DNA of 64,000 bases, taken from NCBI GenBank assembly GCA_015680685.1, contig MNCI01005986.1, forward strand, positions 148,652-212,651, written 5' to 3'. The first letter of the stretch is position 1. Every line of letters begins with the position of its first letter. Positions 24,270 through 35,100 of this stretch are shown one piece after another. Made by a program: the position numbers and the translations under genes. The notes under the pieces are model-generated. The model saw nothing but the letters and a program-made list of their open reading frames with translations, did not search any database and was not told the origin of the DNA. The stretch is from Gnetum montanum (lineage: Eukaryota; Streptophyta; Gnetopsida; Gnetales; Gnetaceae).

Positions 24270-26830
24270 TCTAATCAAACATAGTGTGAGTAAGCATTAT
24301 GATATGAATCCTTGGTAGAGTTTTGTTTGAAGGAGGCCCAAAGGAATTTGATATGAAGGAAGAGGCAGGAGCAAGGTTGTCAATTACGGGTGTAGGAAAA
24401 GGCTTAGGTGGACTATGGGGTTGAAAGAAAGGTATTTTCTTTAAAGGGGCATTCAACCCTTTCAGTTGTGGATTGGATTGCAAATTAACAACCCTTGTAG
24501 CATTGCATTGTTGTGGTTGAGTGGCTAGTTCACCTTACATAGGAGGAGCAGGTGATAGCTATGCAATTGAAGGAGTGTGTGCATGGATAGGAGGAGCATA
24601 AGGATAGGAGGTGGCATCCCTTCTTTCATGTGGTGAATGAGCTCAGTAATAATCAGAAGGATGATAGTAAGGCAAAATATTATAAACATGATTGGAAGAG
24701 TCACGTGGAGAAATGGGTTGCTACACATGGTAATCATATGGATCAAGCTACTGGTAAGGGTATTGTTGCCTTGGCGGTGCAAGTGCTCATGATTGTGGTT
24801 GCTGCCATTGTTGGTACTATTTGTACAATTGTGGTGAAGCTTCACTTGGATAATACAATTGTTGTTGGTGGAACTGCCTGAGATTACCTTGAGGATAAGG
24901 TAACCTTCTAGACGTTTGCTTTTGTGTAAGTCATGGATGTAAGACATACACTCCAGACTCTTGAAGATGTGACACAACAAGGAAACATCCCTTAGGATGT
25001 TCATACTAGTAGACATCACATCCATGATCATCATCTGATTCACTATCTGCAACCTCTTCTATTGCAGCAATTTTTCCCTTTGTAATATGCATGTTCAGCT
25101 TCCTTATGCCTTCTACGCTCATGGTCACTAGCTTGTTCTATGGACTCTTCAGTGATTTTGAGGATAGCTTGAAATCTGCTATCCATGGAGCCCCTTAATT
25201 GATCAACCTTGGCTGTAAGTTCATATTGGAATTGTTGAAGTGGCAAGGCTTTATTACGCATCCCCTCATAAAATATGAATTCATCCTCACTGTTGCAAAA
25301 TTGAACCTCCCTCTTGCAAATGGAAAGATCACGGTTGTACTATTCTACACTTTCTCTTTTTCTTAGTTCAGCCTCCTCTTTGGTAACCTGCTCCATTAAC
25401 CTTTGTACCAAACAGGCAGTTAGTTTTGACAATCACCCTTGGGCATAGACACCAAGGGTTTTCCTCATTTCATTACGAAGCACATCTGCAATGTGGTGAA
25501 GTTGAGCCAATTGAGAATAACCATGGCTAGGGCATTTGTGCATCAAGGCATATTATTGACCAATGGCAACATCCAAGGGTTTTTCTGTTCCTTGTTTTCA
25601 CCCTTGAATTTTCTTTCTTAAGTTGGACAACCTGGAGTACGTTTGACACTTATCATCAAGTAACTTGAGCATAGTACTCCATCATCTGATAGATTCTGGT
25701 TCTAAGTATCGGTACCAGTTCTCTGCTTCTTTGATGAGTGTCCTTAGGAACAATTTCAATTTCTATCACTCATTCTCTATGTTTTGCAAGGCACATGCAT
25801 CTTGGAAAGCTTGAAGATGATTCTATGGATTAGAGTTATATCCTCCTTCAAATCGAAGAATATTGTTCATGTCTAACCATTTGATCCGACTATCTTTCAC
25901 ATGCCTTGTTGGGATTTTAATTGCCTCTACGATGTTAAGCATACTTTGGGTAGCACATAAAGGCTCATCATGGCCTTAATCATGGTGCCTACGATGCCCT
26001 CTACTACCGCTTCATTCATGGCAATGTGCCTCTCTTGAACATATATGTCCTTGATCTTGCTTGTCTCGATGATCCCCTTGATTATTGTGGTCCCATCAAT
26101 CATTGTGCTCATTTTGATCACCTCGATCACCATCTCACCTTCTGTGCTCACGATCAGAGCTAGAAGAAAAAAAAGAAGATGAAGATGAAGAGGAACTAAC
26201 ACCATCACGGTGCCTACTACTACCTCTTTGGAAATTGTGACCACAATCACACTCTTGCTTCTTGTCTGCATCCTTGTCTTGACTTGCCCCTCTAGATCCT
26301 TCTTTGTCATTAGATCCCTTGTTACTAGAATTAGGATGGTAAATTATGGAGTGCAGATTCTAGTTTTGACCTTCATTGTCAAAGTCAAAGAGAGGAGCGT
26401 CATTGTATGGAAAACCCCTAGAGAAGGGTTCTTCACTAGCTTGTCAGTACAACAAGAATGGAGGATTGTTAAGCCCTTTTCCTTTTGAAAACTTATAGCA
26501 CTATTCCAATTATTTATCCTGTAGGCATTGTGCTTCAAAGGGATGATAATCCCTAACATTGACTTCTTCCACATTATACTCCTCATGGTGGTCTTGAAGA
26601 CCACATTGTGCAAATGTTTAATAGAGCATTGCAGGAGCAGCCCGATCAAGTGGCAACACAATGTTTCCCTTCATGTCACACCACCACAGCTGTTCATCCT
26701 AGTGTAGGATGAAGGTAAAGTTTGGCACATACTCATCGGGGTGAGTATATATGATTTGGTACTATTGAGGCTGTGTTGAACAAACATTATTAGCTTTGGA
26801 TAGAGAACTACTCCTGTGAGAAGAAGACAT
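24270..26830 (-). pseudogene. gag of element A
   Basis: It starts at ATG 26,830 (MSSSHRSSSLSKANN), just inside the primer site. YTHPDEYVPNFTFILH follows (near 26,720), then an S/R/D-rich part with a run of Ser (near 26,180), RIKWLDMNNILRFEGGYN (near 25,865), the gag core with AFQDACALQNIENE (near 25,800) and KLLDDKCQTYSR (near 25,650), and a coiled-coil part (QFQYELTAKVDQLRGSMDSR near 25,195). The tail to 24,270 is frameshifted. I could not read an intact zinc knuckle. The gag of the fragment at 88-1142 is its closest relative here. Confidence 0.75.
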
Positions 26831-26970
26831 TTTCAGTTAGTGAAATAAAAATCACAATGTGCTCTAAGAATTGGTTGTAGCAATTGTAAAGTAAGATATG
26901 ACATCAAAGTTCATTCCAACAATTTAAATACTTTTACTAGGTCCTAGATAGCACACCAAACAACAAAAAG

Positions 26971-26989
26971 ATCCCTGACAACAATGCCA
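26971..26989 (-). other. Primer-binding site of element A, tRNA-Asp type
   Basis: Minus strand TGGCATTGTTGTCAGGGAT, next to the LTR end CTCATCA. All five differences from the tRNA-Asp complement (TGGCGCCGTTGCCGGGGAT) are G-to-A or C-to-T. Confidence 0.8.
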
Positions 26990-26990
26990 A

Positions 26991-27825
26991 TGATGAGCGG
27001 CGAGGTACCCCTATGCCCAACCATACGAATCAGTAAGGCATTACACATGATCCAGTTGAATTCTGTAGACCTATAGTTATCTTGTACACTAGTTTCTTGA
27101 GGAAGTGAAATGACGTTGGGAACGTTCTTTGTCTTCCCAACTACACTTGCAAGGCTTAAGGGTATGGTTTAAGTGTAATTGAGGTATATGAATATTTCTC
27201 ATTTTATATTTTATGGATGTAATCACCTACAACAAGAATAAGGGTAGAGTAGATTGAAAACTAATGTCTACTGCCTAGCTAGCTTAACATAAGTAACCGC
27301 TCCACTTTCTTGGACACATCCTGAACACATATAGCACTACTAGGCTACCAAACGTTAAGCATTGTTGGGTTACCAAGTACTATATGAATGCTTGAAGTGG
27401 CATGCTTGCGTTCATTAACTGCTAGATATAAAATGCCTAATTCAAATGTATTGAAATAAAGAGCAAGAAAGTAAAATGCATTAGAGGAAATATTAAGCTA
27501 TTCTCAGTGCTGCAAGGATTGTCAAAAGAGTTCATTTTATTCCCATCACACTGGTGCACTCAAGTACCTTAGAGCTTGAACAAAGAACCATACACACTTT
27601 AGACTCCTTCTACGGGCACTTAGAAAATATTCTAACTCTAAGGAAAATAAACTACAAGAGCTTCACTACTCCAACTAAAAATGACCAAAACTGACTCAAA
27701 ATGGGAGCTTAGGCGCAGTAATTATTGACCCAGGGTAGATGCTCCAACATTGCTTACGTGACATCGCATCAAGACCCTGACGTCGCATATGCGACGTCTG
27801 GGCTAACAGTAAACGTGTTTCATCA
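26991..27825 (-). repeat. 5' LTR of element A
   Basis: 835 bp, bounded by TGATGAG...TTCATCA. Near its high end it carries repeated ACGTC/GACGT words (TGACGTCGC, GCGACGTC), which resemble CRE/ACGT-core promoter motifs where U3 would lie, and TATTTATAG-like sequence is present in the sister LTR. The target duplication TAATC follows it. Confidence 0.9.
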
Positions 27826-27830
27826 TAATC

Positions 27831-28790
27831 CAAAATTTGAATGAATACATATAATGCTATAAAATTGGTTACTAATTTATTAGAAAATCAAAATCAAACA
27901 TCGTATTAGTAATTTCAACATCAATAGGAGTTGGGAGAAACTTAAAATCCCCCATGAGAAAAGAAAATTCTAAACCCTTTATTATTGATATTTAACTCTT
28001 GTAAGCCTTTGATTATGTCTTCACTTAGTACATATTTATTCATAAATGATCCTATATTTAGGCATGTTTCACTATTAAAGCATTACTTAACTCAACAAGT
28101 AGAAAAATTGAGAACAATACTTTGCTTGAGTGACTTCAATATTATACTTTTGCATCATGTTATTTAGTTATAAGGCAAAACTTCGATTATAAGGTAGCTA
28201 ACCCAAAATTTGAATGAATACATATAGTGATGTAAAATTAGCAACTAATTCATTAGAAGAATAAAATCAAACATCTTATTAATAATTTTGGCATCAATAG
28301 GAGTTGGGAGTAATTCAAAATCCTCCATCAAGGAAAGAAAATTCTAAAGAAACCTTTTATTATTAAGATAAGACTCTTATGAACCTTTGTTTATGTCTTC
28401 AATTAGTACATATTCACTTATAAATGACCTTATATTTAGAGCATGTTTCACCATTTAAGCATTACCTAACTCAACAAGTAGAAAAAATTGAGAACAATAC
28501 TATTATTCATGAATGCTTTGAATGTTATACTTTTGCATCATGTTATTTAGTTATGAAGCAAAACTTCCATTACAAGGTAAGTAACCCAAAATTTAAGTGA
28601 ATGCATATAGTGATGTAAAATTGGTAACTAATTCATTAGAAGAACAAAATCAAACACCTTATTAATAACTTCAACATCAATAGGAGTTGGGAGTAACTCA
28701 AAATCTCCCATCAAGGAAAGAAAATTCTCAAGAAACATTTTATTATTGAGATTTAACTCTTGTGAGCCTTTGATTATGTCTTCACTTATC
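27831..28790 (+). repeat. ~380-bp tandem repeat array (two full units and a partial one)
   Basis: Units start CAAAATTTGAATG at 27,831 and 28,204 and CAAAATTTAAGTG at 28,588, giving periods of 373 and 384 bp. With the part left of element A (17,567-17,744) the array held at least three units. On the minus strand each contains a decayed coding-like stretch; only the last unit keeps it open. Confidence 0.85.
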
Positions 28791-28813
28791 AACCTTTCAT
28801 CATTAATCAACAT
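28628..28813 (-). pseudogene. Coding-like remnant in the last tandem unit, unknown product
   Basis: A 61-codon frame containing DIIKGSQELNLNNK and FLSLMGDFELLPTPIDV, ending in LLMN-stop. The same segment is present in the two earlier units with frameshifts (IIKG-x-QELN-x-NNK is still visible near 28,000). The stop codon is at the same place in the unit before it, which suggests the 3' end of a former coding exon that was amplified. I do not recognise the family. Confidence 0.4.
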
Positions 28814-28964
28814 TGTCTTCCAGTTGACTTCATGGTTTCTACTTCATGAATTCTTAGTCCACATAATTCATGATGTCCTTTTAATTTTCAAAATTTTATC
28901 AAGTGACACTTCTCTAATATCTATATGCCTTAATGCCTTCTTAATTATGTTTTCTTTTGAATAG

Positions 28965-29150
28965 TTACATCTTTGTAAATTTTTAACATATGAATCCATT
29001 TGAGGATGACATCTTTAATTCAAGTGTAACTTCCTTTTTTACTTCACAACTTATTCCTTAACTTCCTCTTTCACTTCACAATTTGAAACTTTTTTTAAAT
29101 AATATTTATCTCAAGATATATAGTCAAATCACAACATTATAACTTAACAT
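28965..29150. other. Spacer, nothing assigned
   Basis: AT-rich sequence with no gene, RNA or LTR boundary that I can support. Confidence 0.3.
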
Positions 29151-29154
29151 TGCC

Positions 29155-29222
29155 TACCAAAATCAAACCCATAATTTGTGCTTCCAAATTAAGAGTCCTA
29201 CTACTAAGCTAATACCTCTTTG
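29155..29222 (-). repeat. tRNA-like head, SINE remnant
   Basis: Minus strand: GTATTAGCTTAGTAGTAGG (box A-like), CTCTTAATTTGGAAGC, then ATGGGTTTGATTTTGG variants (box B-like, here TATGGGTTTGATT). It has the same layout as the heads at 29,421 and 30,374. Confidence 0.45.
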
Positions 29223-29420
29223 TTTATTTTCATTTTAACATTTTATTTTACTAAACTTTGTTTTTCATGAATTAACATTATGATTCTTACTATGTCCCTT
29301 GGTATCTTTATAGATTTTTCTTTTTTCTTTTCTTTTTTAAGGAAAAGGGTGTTAGAATTGAAACTAGATGACTATATGTATGTCTAGGACATATAGCCAA
29401 CATGATACTTTTATTAACAA

Positions 29421-29495
29421 TGAGATGTTAACCTAGAGGTTAGAATCTTAATTTGAAAGCTCCAAGTCATGGGTTCAACTCTAATAGACAATGTT
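29421..29495 (+). repeat. tRNA-like head, SINE remnant
   Basis: Box A-like TTAACCTAGAGGTTAG (29,428-29,443) and box B-like GGGTTCAACTCT (29,471-29,482). It shares a 23-nt identical core, ending ATGGGTT, with the minus-strand head at 30,374. A mature tRNA fold is not evident. Confidence 0.55.
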
Positions 29496-29828
29496 GAGTT
29501 ATAAAGTTCTAACTAGACTATATATCTAATGAAGTTCCTTTGCTAACACATTCTATATTGTTAGCAACAAATAAAACATATACTTCTCTCTTGTTGCCTT
29601 TGCTAAATGAGCAAAGTAAAGCTCCCCTAGGAGCTCATACATTTTGTACTATAATCAATGTGGATATTTTGTGAAAAGAGATGCTAATGGCTCATTCAAT
29701 TGATGTTGGCCTTGCTACACCATGACATACTAAAAGCTACTCGTAACATACTAAAAACCTACTAACCTACCAACCCCACTCAATCAACATTGACCTTATT
29801 GTAGCATAGTTAAGCATCATGTTTTTTA

Positions 29829-29956
29829 GAACAATTCATTGTTGTTAGCATGCACATCCAACAAGCTACAATATACTTTGTTGTTTTTTGAGAACAATTC
29901 ATTGTTGTTAGCATGCATCATATTGACATTCGGCAAGCTACAATATACTTTGTTGA
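29829..29956 (+). repeat. Tandem duplication of ~60 bp
   Basis: GAACAATTCATTGTTGTTAG to CAAGCTACAATATACTTTG occurs at 29,829 and again at 29,892; the second copy has about nine extra bases in the middle. No coding content. Confidence 0.8.
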
Positions 29957-30373
29957 AAGATAACACTTACATGTGCCAAAATAATGTATATGATCATCAT
30001 TCCACCTATAACTACAAAATCAATTAAAAAAGAGATGACGGTTGGAATCCCTAGTAGCAACACGATAAATCTAACAGTAATGAATGAAAGCTTAAAATGT
30101 TGGCAATGTCAAATACAAAAGGCCCTAAAGTGTTGCATAAACTATGGAATTTAGGTGCAACAACCACCCAAAGCTTGAATACACCATCAAACATTTGATT
30201 CGGTCCAAGGCACCTATTGTAGACCTATTGTCCATGCTCTTAGTACTACTTGTCTTGTAAATATTTATTATTATGACTATCCCCACTAAGTGGAAGTCTA
30301 ACCAAGCGATCAACCTAGGCTTGTCCCAAAAAAATGGAGTTGGTTAATAAGGGACTAATAATTTCATGGGAGG

Positions 30374-30440
30374 AGGGGTGTCAAAATCAAACCCATGACT
30401 TGGAGCTTTCAAGCCAAGAGTCTTACACCTCAACAACCCA
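30374..30440 (-). repeat. tRNA-like head, SINE remnant
   Basis: Minus strand: TTGTTGAGGTGTAAGACTC (box A-like), a core shared exactly with the head at 29,421, and GGGTTTGATTTTGAC (box B-like). The opposite orientations and shared core indicate a dispersed family rather than a local duplication. Confidence 0.55.
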
Positions 30441-30639
30441 AAATAATTTGACTTAAAGTACTACCAAAGATATGTAGCCAACATGATACATTAGAAAAAT
30501 TAAATAGAAATATACAAATATCTTAAGTATTACTTGATTTAGCAACCTCTTTAAACATTTTAATATACCTTGATTTAGCAGCCTCTTTAAACATTTTCTG
30601 AACGTAAACTGATAGTAATATGCTTGGAACAAGGCCTCC

Positions 30640-30722
30640 AAGTTGGCCTATGGTGCTAGAAGTAGGCTTTGAACCAAATACCTTTCAATACATGGCAAGG
30701 CTAGCTAACCAATTGGCCAACA
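30640..30722 (-). repeat. tRNA-like head, second type
   Basis: Minus strand: TTGGCCAATTGGTTAGCT (a good box A) and GGTTCAAAGCC (a good box B), about 29 bases apart. The core differs from the heads at 29.4 and 30.4 kb, so it is a different tRNA-derived sequence. I cannot pair a full acceptor stem, so I do not call a functional tRNA. Confidence 0.5.
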
Positions 30723-32029
30723 ACTTCTTTATTTTTTTTAATGTTAGGCCTTGATTTAATTTTAAAAGTTTTTAATTTACAATCTTCTAATCTTCTGGAG
30801 AACTTTTCACTAGTTTTTTCGGAACAATGTCAATTTAGTATGAGCTAAAATTCTGAATTTTAAGTGGCAGAAATTATGCTCTATTGAGGCATCCTGCTCA
30901 TATGCTCTGATTTTCACTCAAGACGACATGCTAATCCTTTCTATCCCTAATACATGGAAAATAGATATAAGAAAATTTTCATTTGTTCAAGCATGAAAGT
31001 AGAAACTTGTCCAACCAGCAAGGAATTACGGAAAACTACATCGTCTTTTCTCAGTAGTTCTCACGTATGTTTGGACTTCAAGACATATTTATTCAAATTA
31101 TATACCAAAACATAGAGTCATATTTATGAGAAACACAAAAGAATATTGTCAACGAGCTTTGGCAAATAGCATATGTATCGCATTTTGGAAAAGACATTGC
31201 AAGTTCCTGGCTGAAACTTGTAAGAAATCTTCACATGTATATTACAGGAATCTGAACTATACATGGCATGAAAATATGCCTTCTCAAGCATCCTGATACA
31301 CATCATGAACATTGATTGTATAAAAAACTATAAAGTATGACAGTTTTTTCTCTTTGAAAACTCGCAGGCAAAAGCTTGTACATAGATTACAAAATCTACC
31401 CACCCGGCCAAAGCAGCCTTTGGTCACCTCCTAAAATTCATAATTAGTACTCTTTCCAGTCAGTGTCGTGAGGAGTTGTCCAAAGCTTATGCCTGAATGA
31501 CTAGTCTCTGATGAATGCTTTTTTTTCTCAAATTAATTATTTAATTATAAAAAATAAAAACAAAAGCATTTTACAAAAATTTGAAAACTGGAGATGTAAA
31601 ATCCTTTGCCTCTGGCTTGAAATCTTTTGCACATCTGAAATTTTTAGCATGGTAAAACTCTTCAAAGAACCCATCATTTGGAAGATGGCAGATAACCACA
31701 AGAAATGCTTCCACAAATGGAACTCTGTATAACGTAGTAAGTGCAGGGACCAAAATTGTTGTAAAGACCAAAAACATCTTGATGATGTGGAATCCTGGTC
31801 AATGAATTGAATTGAGCAATTGCTTGAGTTCAAAGCTGAAGCGAAAAATCCTGTGAGATTTATCCATCCTATCATTGATTCATTATTTGAAATCTTGAAT
31901 TATATATACAAATGGGAAACCATGACTGATCTCCCAGATACATGAACGTCTATAATGTGATCTTAGACTGAACCAGCATATAAGGCTTATTAAATGCATA
32001 CTCCCCTCTATGTGAAGCTTAGCACGCTT
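30723..32029. other. Downstream region of the host gene, no coding exon found
   Basis: This lies 3' of the stop codon at 32,030 on the minus strand, so its high end is probably 3' untranslated region. Minus-strand frames at 31,537-31,875 have no recognisable features. A poly(A) site could not be placed with confidence. Confidence 0.4.
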
Positions 32030-32110
32030 CTAGACCGAATCCTGAGGAACACTGGTAATCATATGTTTATTTTCCTCTTTCTCATAGATGGTTTTGAGTT
32101 CTTTTTCTAA
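32030..32110 (-). CDS. Host gene last exon and stop
   Basis: 27 codons including the stop, after acceptor [28 protein letters not shown], then [13 protein letters not shown] (TAG at 32,030-32,032). It closes the coiled coil. Confidence 0.85.
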   Translation of the reverse strand, partial: LEKELKTIYEKEENKHMITSVPQDSV

Positions 32111-35100
32111 CTGTATCATAAGAAAATCATTGTTAGAAGTCCATACGTTTACAGCCGATAAACCATGTGAAAAAAAAAAATGGCATGTAATTGGACCTGC
32201 ATGTTTCTAAGCTTTCCTTTCTCTATCTCACTGGCAAGGAATAAAGCCCTGAAATTATAAGTTAAAACTATAAATTTCCTGGATATAATCCCTACAGCAT
32301 AGTAGAATAAGCTGAAAAAACAAGCATCAAGAAAGAATAATTTGGAACCTATTCTCCAGTTCCTCCAAATTTTGTTGCAACTCTCGCTCCCTCTCAGAAG
32401 TTACTCTCGACTGCATTAAGAATAAGTTTGCAAATACTAAAATCAAAATTACTAAAAAAACTCAGTACCTTTATTGGAATGTTCAGCTAAACGTAAATAA
32501 TGTGCAGCAAGAATAAACTGACAAATATTAAAATCAAAATTACAATGAATTCTTGATGCATTTGTTTGCATGTTCCAGCTAGAAATAAATAATAATGTCT
32601 TTCAAAGGTAGAAGAGGTACCCTAAGATAGGAAAGTAAGTGATGAGAAGCTCCCATGGATTCCACAATCCAAGCTCTCTCAAAGTCACAAAATAGCAAAT
32701 TTGAACAAGAAAAGGAAAACGAAAGCTTTATTCTTGCTCAAATGGAGAATTTACATATGAAAGGAAGCACAATTCCCAAGGACAGACAAAATTCAATCCA
32801 ACTCTCACACACTTAATCAAAGCAATCACTCACTCACAAGGATGATCATCAAGGCACCTTGCCTAGACTCTATCTCTCCTTCTACTCTTCTCTCAACTCC
32901 CTACACTCTCTCTTTCTATCTCTAGACTCACTTCAGACTCTCTCTCTTTCTCTAAACTCTCTTTTTCAAGGAGTCTATTTATATCTTTTCCCCCCTATCT
33001 CTTCATCTTCCCTCGAATTTATCATTCAATTTAATGTCCATTAAAATCCGTAGGAGATGTCTACAAGAAATAAGAAACATCTTTCCCAGGTGCAAAGTTC
33101 TCAGAGTAGATGTCTTCAAATCATATGGGACATCTAAGTAGAGATGTCTACAATGCAGATGGGACGTCTCACTTACAGATGGGACATCTCCTCTGCAAGG
33201 CCAAAATACAAAGATGCTTGTTTCAAGGCCTAGAACATCCAAACACCTCCAAACAAGTCCCCATAGCCCCTAGAACACCCTAAAGTCATCAAAATAGCCT
33301 CAAACACTCCCAAACATGCCAAAACTCTAGGGAAAGATCCCATCATGGGAGAGATGTTGCATTGGCCTGTTTGATGTCCACATCAGTAAGTCATCACCAC
33401 TGACCTCAATAATGCTTAAGTGATACAAAGTGATTTAAGTAAAATGATTTTATGCTTATTAGTGAACCAATCATGTTCATTGGTTAGATGCATTTAATGT
33501 CCCAACAAAATAAAAATTATTTATGTGGAAAGTTAAACATATGTCAAACAGCTCTCTAAGATCTCATGAAATACCTGGTCATTCTCCAAATATAAATTTT
33601 ATTATTAATAAAATCCTATTTTCCCTGTTCTGAAACAATTAAAAGGTCATATTCCTCACTCACTGCTCGGAAAAATCACTGAAAACCTAAAAAACAGACA
33701 ATATGCTAATGTAATTACTTTTTTATCATATTGACACACACATAATTCATTGCACTAATTTGAGTTAAAAATAATGTTCAACAAAAGAAATCATTCCAAC
33801 TTGTACTACAAAATTACACACCGTTGAATTTTGATGAGAATTTCTCACCGAGGACTTCGCAGGATACATGTAATTTTGAAGACCTGCATGAAACCCACAA
33901 CACGTTAGCCTCAAAGATGATTTCAACGTGCCATCGCATTGGACAAATATCAACTGCTCTATTTGTCAACGGCTTTCATACCTGGAGAAGAGTTGGACTG
34001 ACCAAGAGTCTTAATTAGTTTCATAAGTTGATCCTGTGGTAATAGTGCAGACACAAGATCTGTTAGCATTGTTTAAGTGACTCTGAATAACACGCTCTAG
34101 AAACTTATGTAAACTTACCCTTTGGGTATCATTGTGTTCTGCAATCTTTTGCATAAATGGAAGTATGGAGAACATAGGTATACTAGAAGAAGAAGTGGAA
34201 CATGAAACTGAAGTATTTTGAGCAGAACATATCTGAAGCATTTACAAGTAACCCAGTTATCATGACAAAAGAAACGCATATGAAGCCAATAAAAGTTCAA
34301 AATAGATAAATTGCATCTGAAGCATACCCTTCCTAATTAAACACAACGAATATACTTCATAAGAATAGAGTTTATGTAATGGAAACTCTAACTTGAAGCA
34401 ACACTAAACAGATATTTTTCACGAACATGCCATACATAATGCATGTTTTCAATTTGTAGGTATGTTGTGTAATTCCTTGTCCAAATCATTTATTTGTGAA
34501 GCAAAATTTGATAAAAGATTTTTTATCATTTGTATGTTGTATATTCTTACCATTCTTTAATGAAACTAGAATTGAAATTTTATTACATCTATAGACCCTC
34601 TAGATCTAATGTACATGCTGAGTTTTGAAGATATAATTCAGAAAATTGCCAAGTATTCTTGGTAACACTTAAAACAAATCAAACAAATTTGCAGCTGTTA
34701 TATTCTACTAATATCTAATGTGCTTAAATGTAGGACATTGCTGGAAAATGTGATATTCATCTTCAATGCTATTTGTATTGCACAATCAGCATAATCGTTC
34801 TTCATAATAAATTTTGAATCATCTACGTATTTCAATTTTCAGATAATGAGATCTCATTCATGCTCTACTAATTGTGCATTGCAAATGGTGAGGAAGAGCA
34901 GCAGATAAATTTGTTTGCTTTGATTTAAGGCCTCCCTTGAAAATATTCAAATAGAAATGTTTCTTTCCTTCTACATTTTCCCAAAGTTCCTAAAAAACTA
35001 TCTATTTCACTAATTTGTGAACCTTCTTAGGATCAAGATAAAGAATGTACTCTTCAATACTCCATTTATTAAGCTACAGAAATCCCTCATGAAAGCATCA

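Larger units (their letters stand above)
17745..27825 (-). mobile_element. Complete but decayed Athila/Tat-like Ty3/gypsy retrotransposon (element A)
   Basis: This 10.1-kb minus-strand element has LTRs at both ends, a tRNA-Asp-type primer site, gag, protease, reverse transcriptase, RNase H, integrase, a 2-kb 3' spacer with tandem repeats, and a polypurine tract. The flanks TAACC (17,740-17,744) and TAATC (27,826-27,830) form a 5-bp target duplication with one change, and the pre-insertion site can be read in the sister repeat units. FMDDFS in place of YxDD and the tRNA-Asp primer fit the Athila/Tat branch. Numerous stops and an assembly-like inversion in the integrase make it non-coding. Confidence 0.9.

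Noticed and set aside
24525-25052. A 175-codon minus-strand frame rich in Met, His and Leu
   Set aside because: It is an out-of-frame reading of a low-complexity gag region with no recognisable motif.
27770-27800. Palindromic GACGTCGCATATGCGACGTC as a possible special site
   Set aside because: It lies in the LTR U3 and is best explained as ACGT-core promoter words of the element; no independent function is supported.
30640-30722. Functional tRNA gene
   Set aside because: The boxes are good but I cannot pair acceptor and anticodon stems or find a 3' T-run terminator, so it is listed only as tRNA-like.
33620-33700. A possible extra host exon between acceptor TTTTTTAG and donor GCA|GTGAGT
   Set aside because: Including it breaks the phase or gives a stop in every combination, while joining 33,822 directly to 32,410 is in phase.
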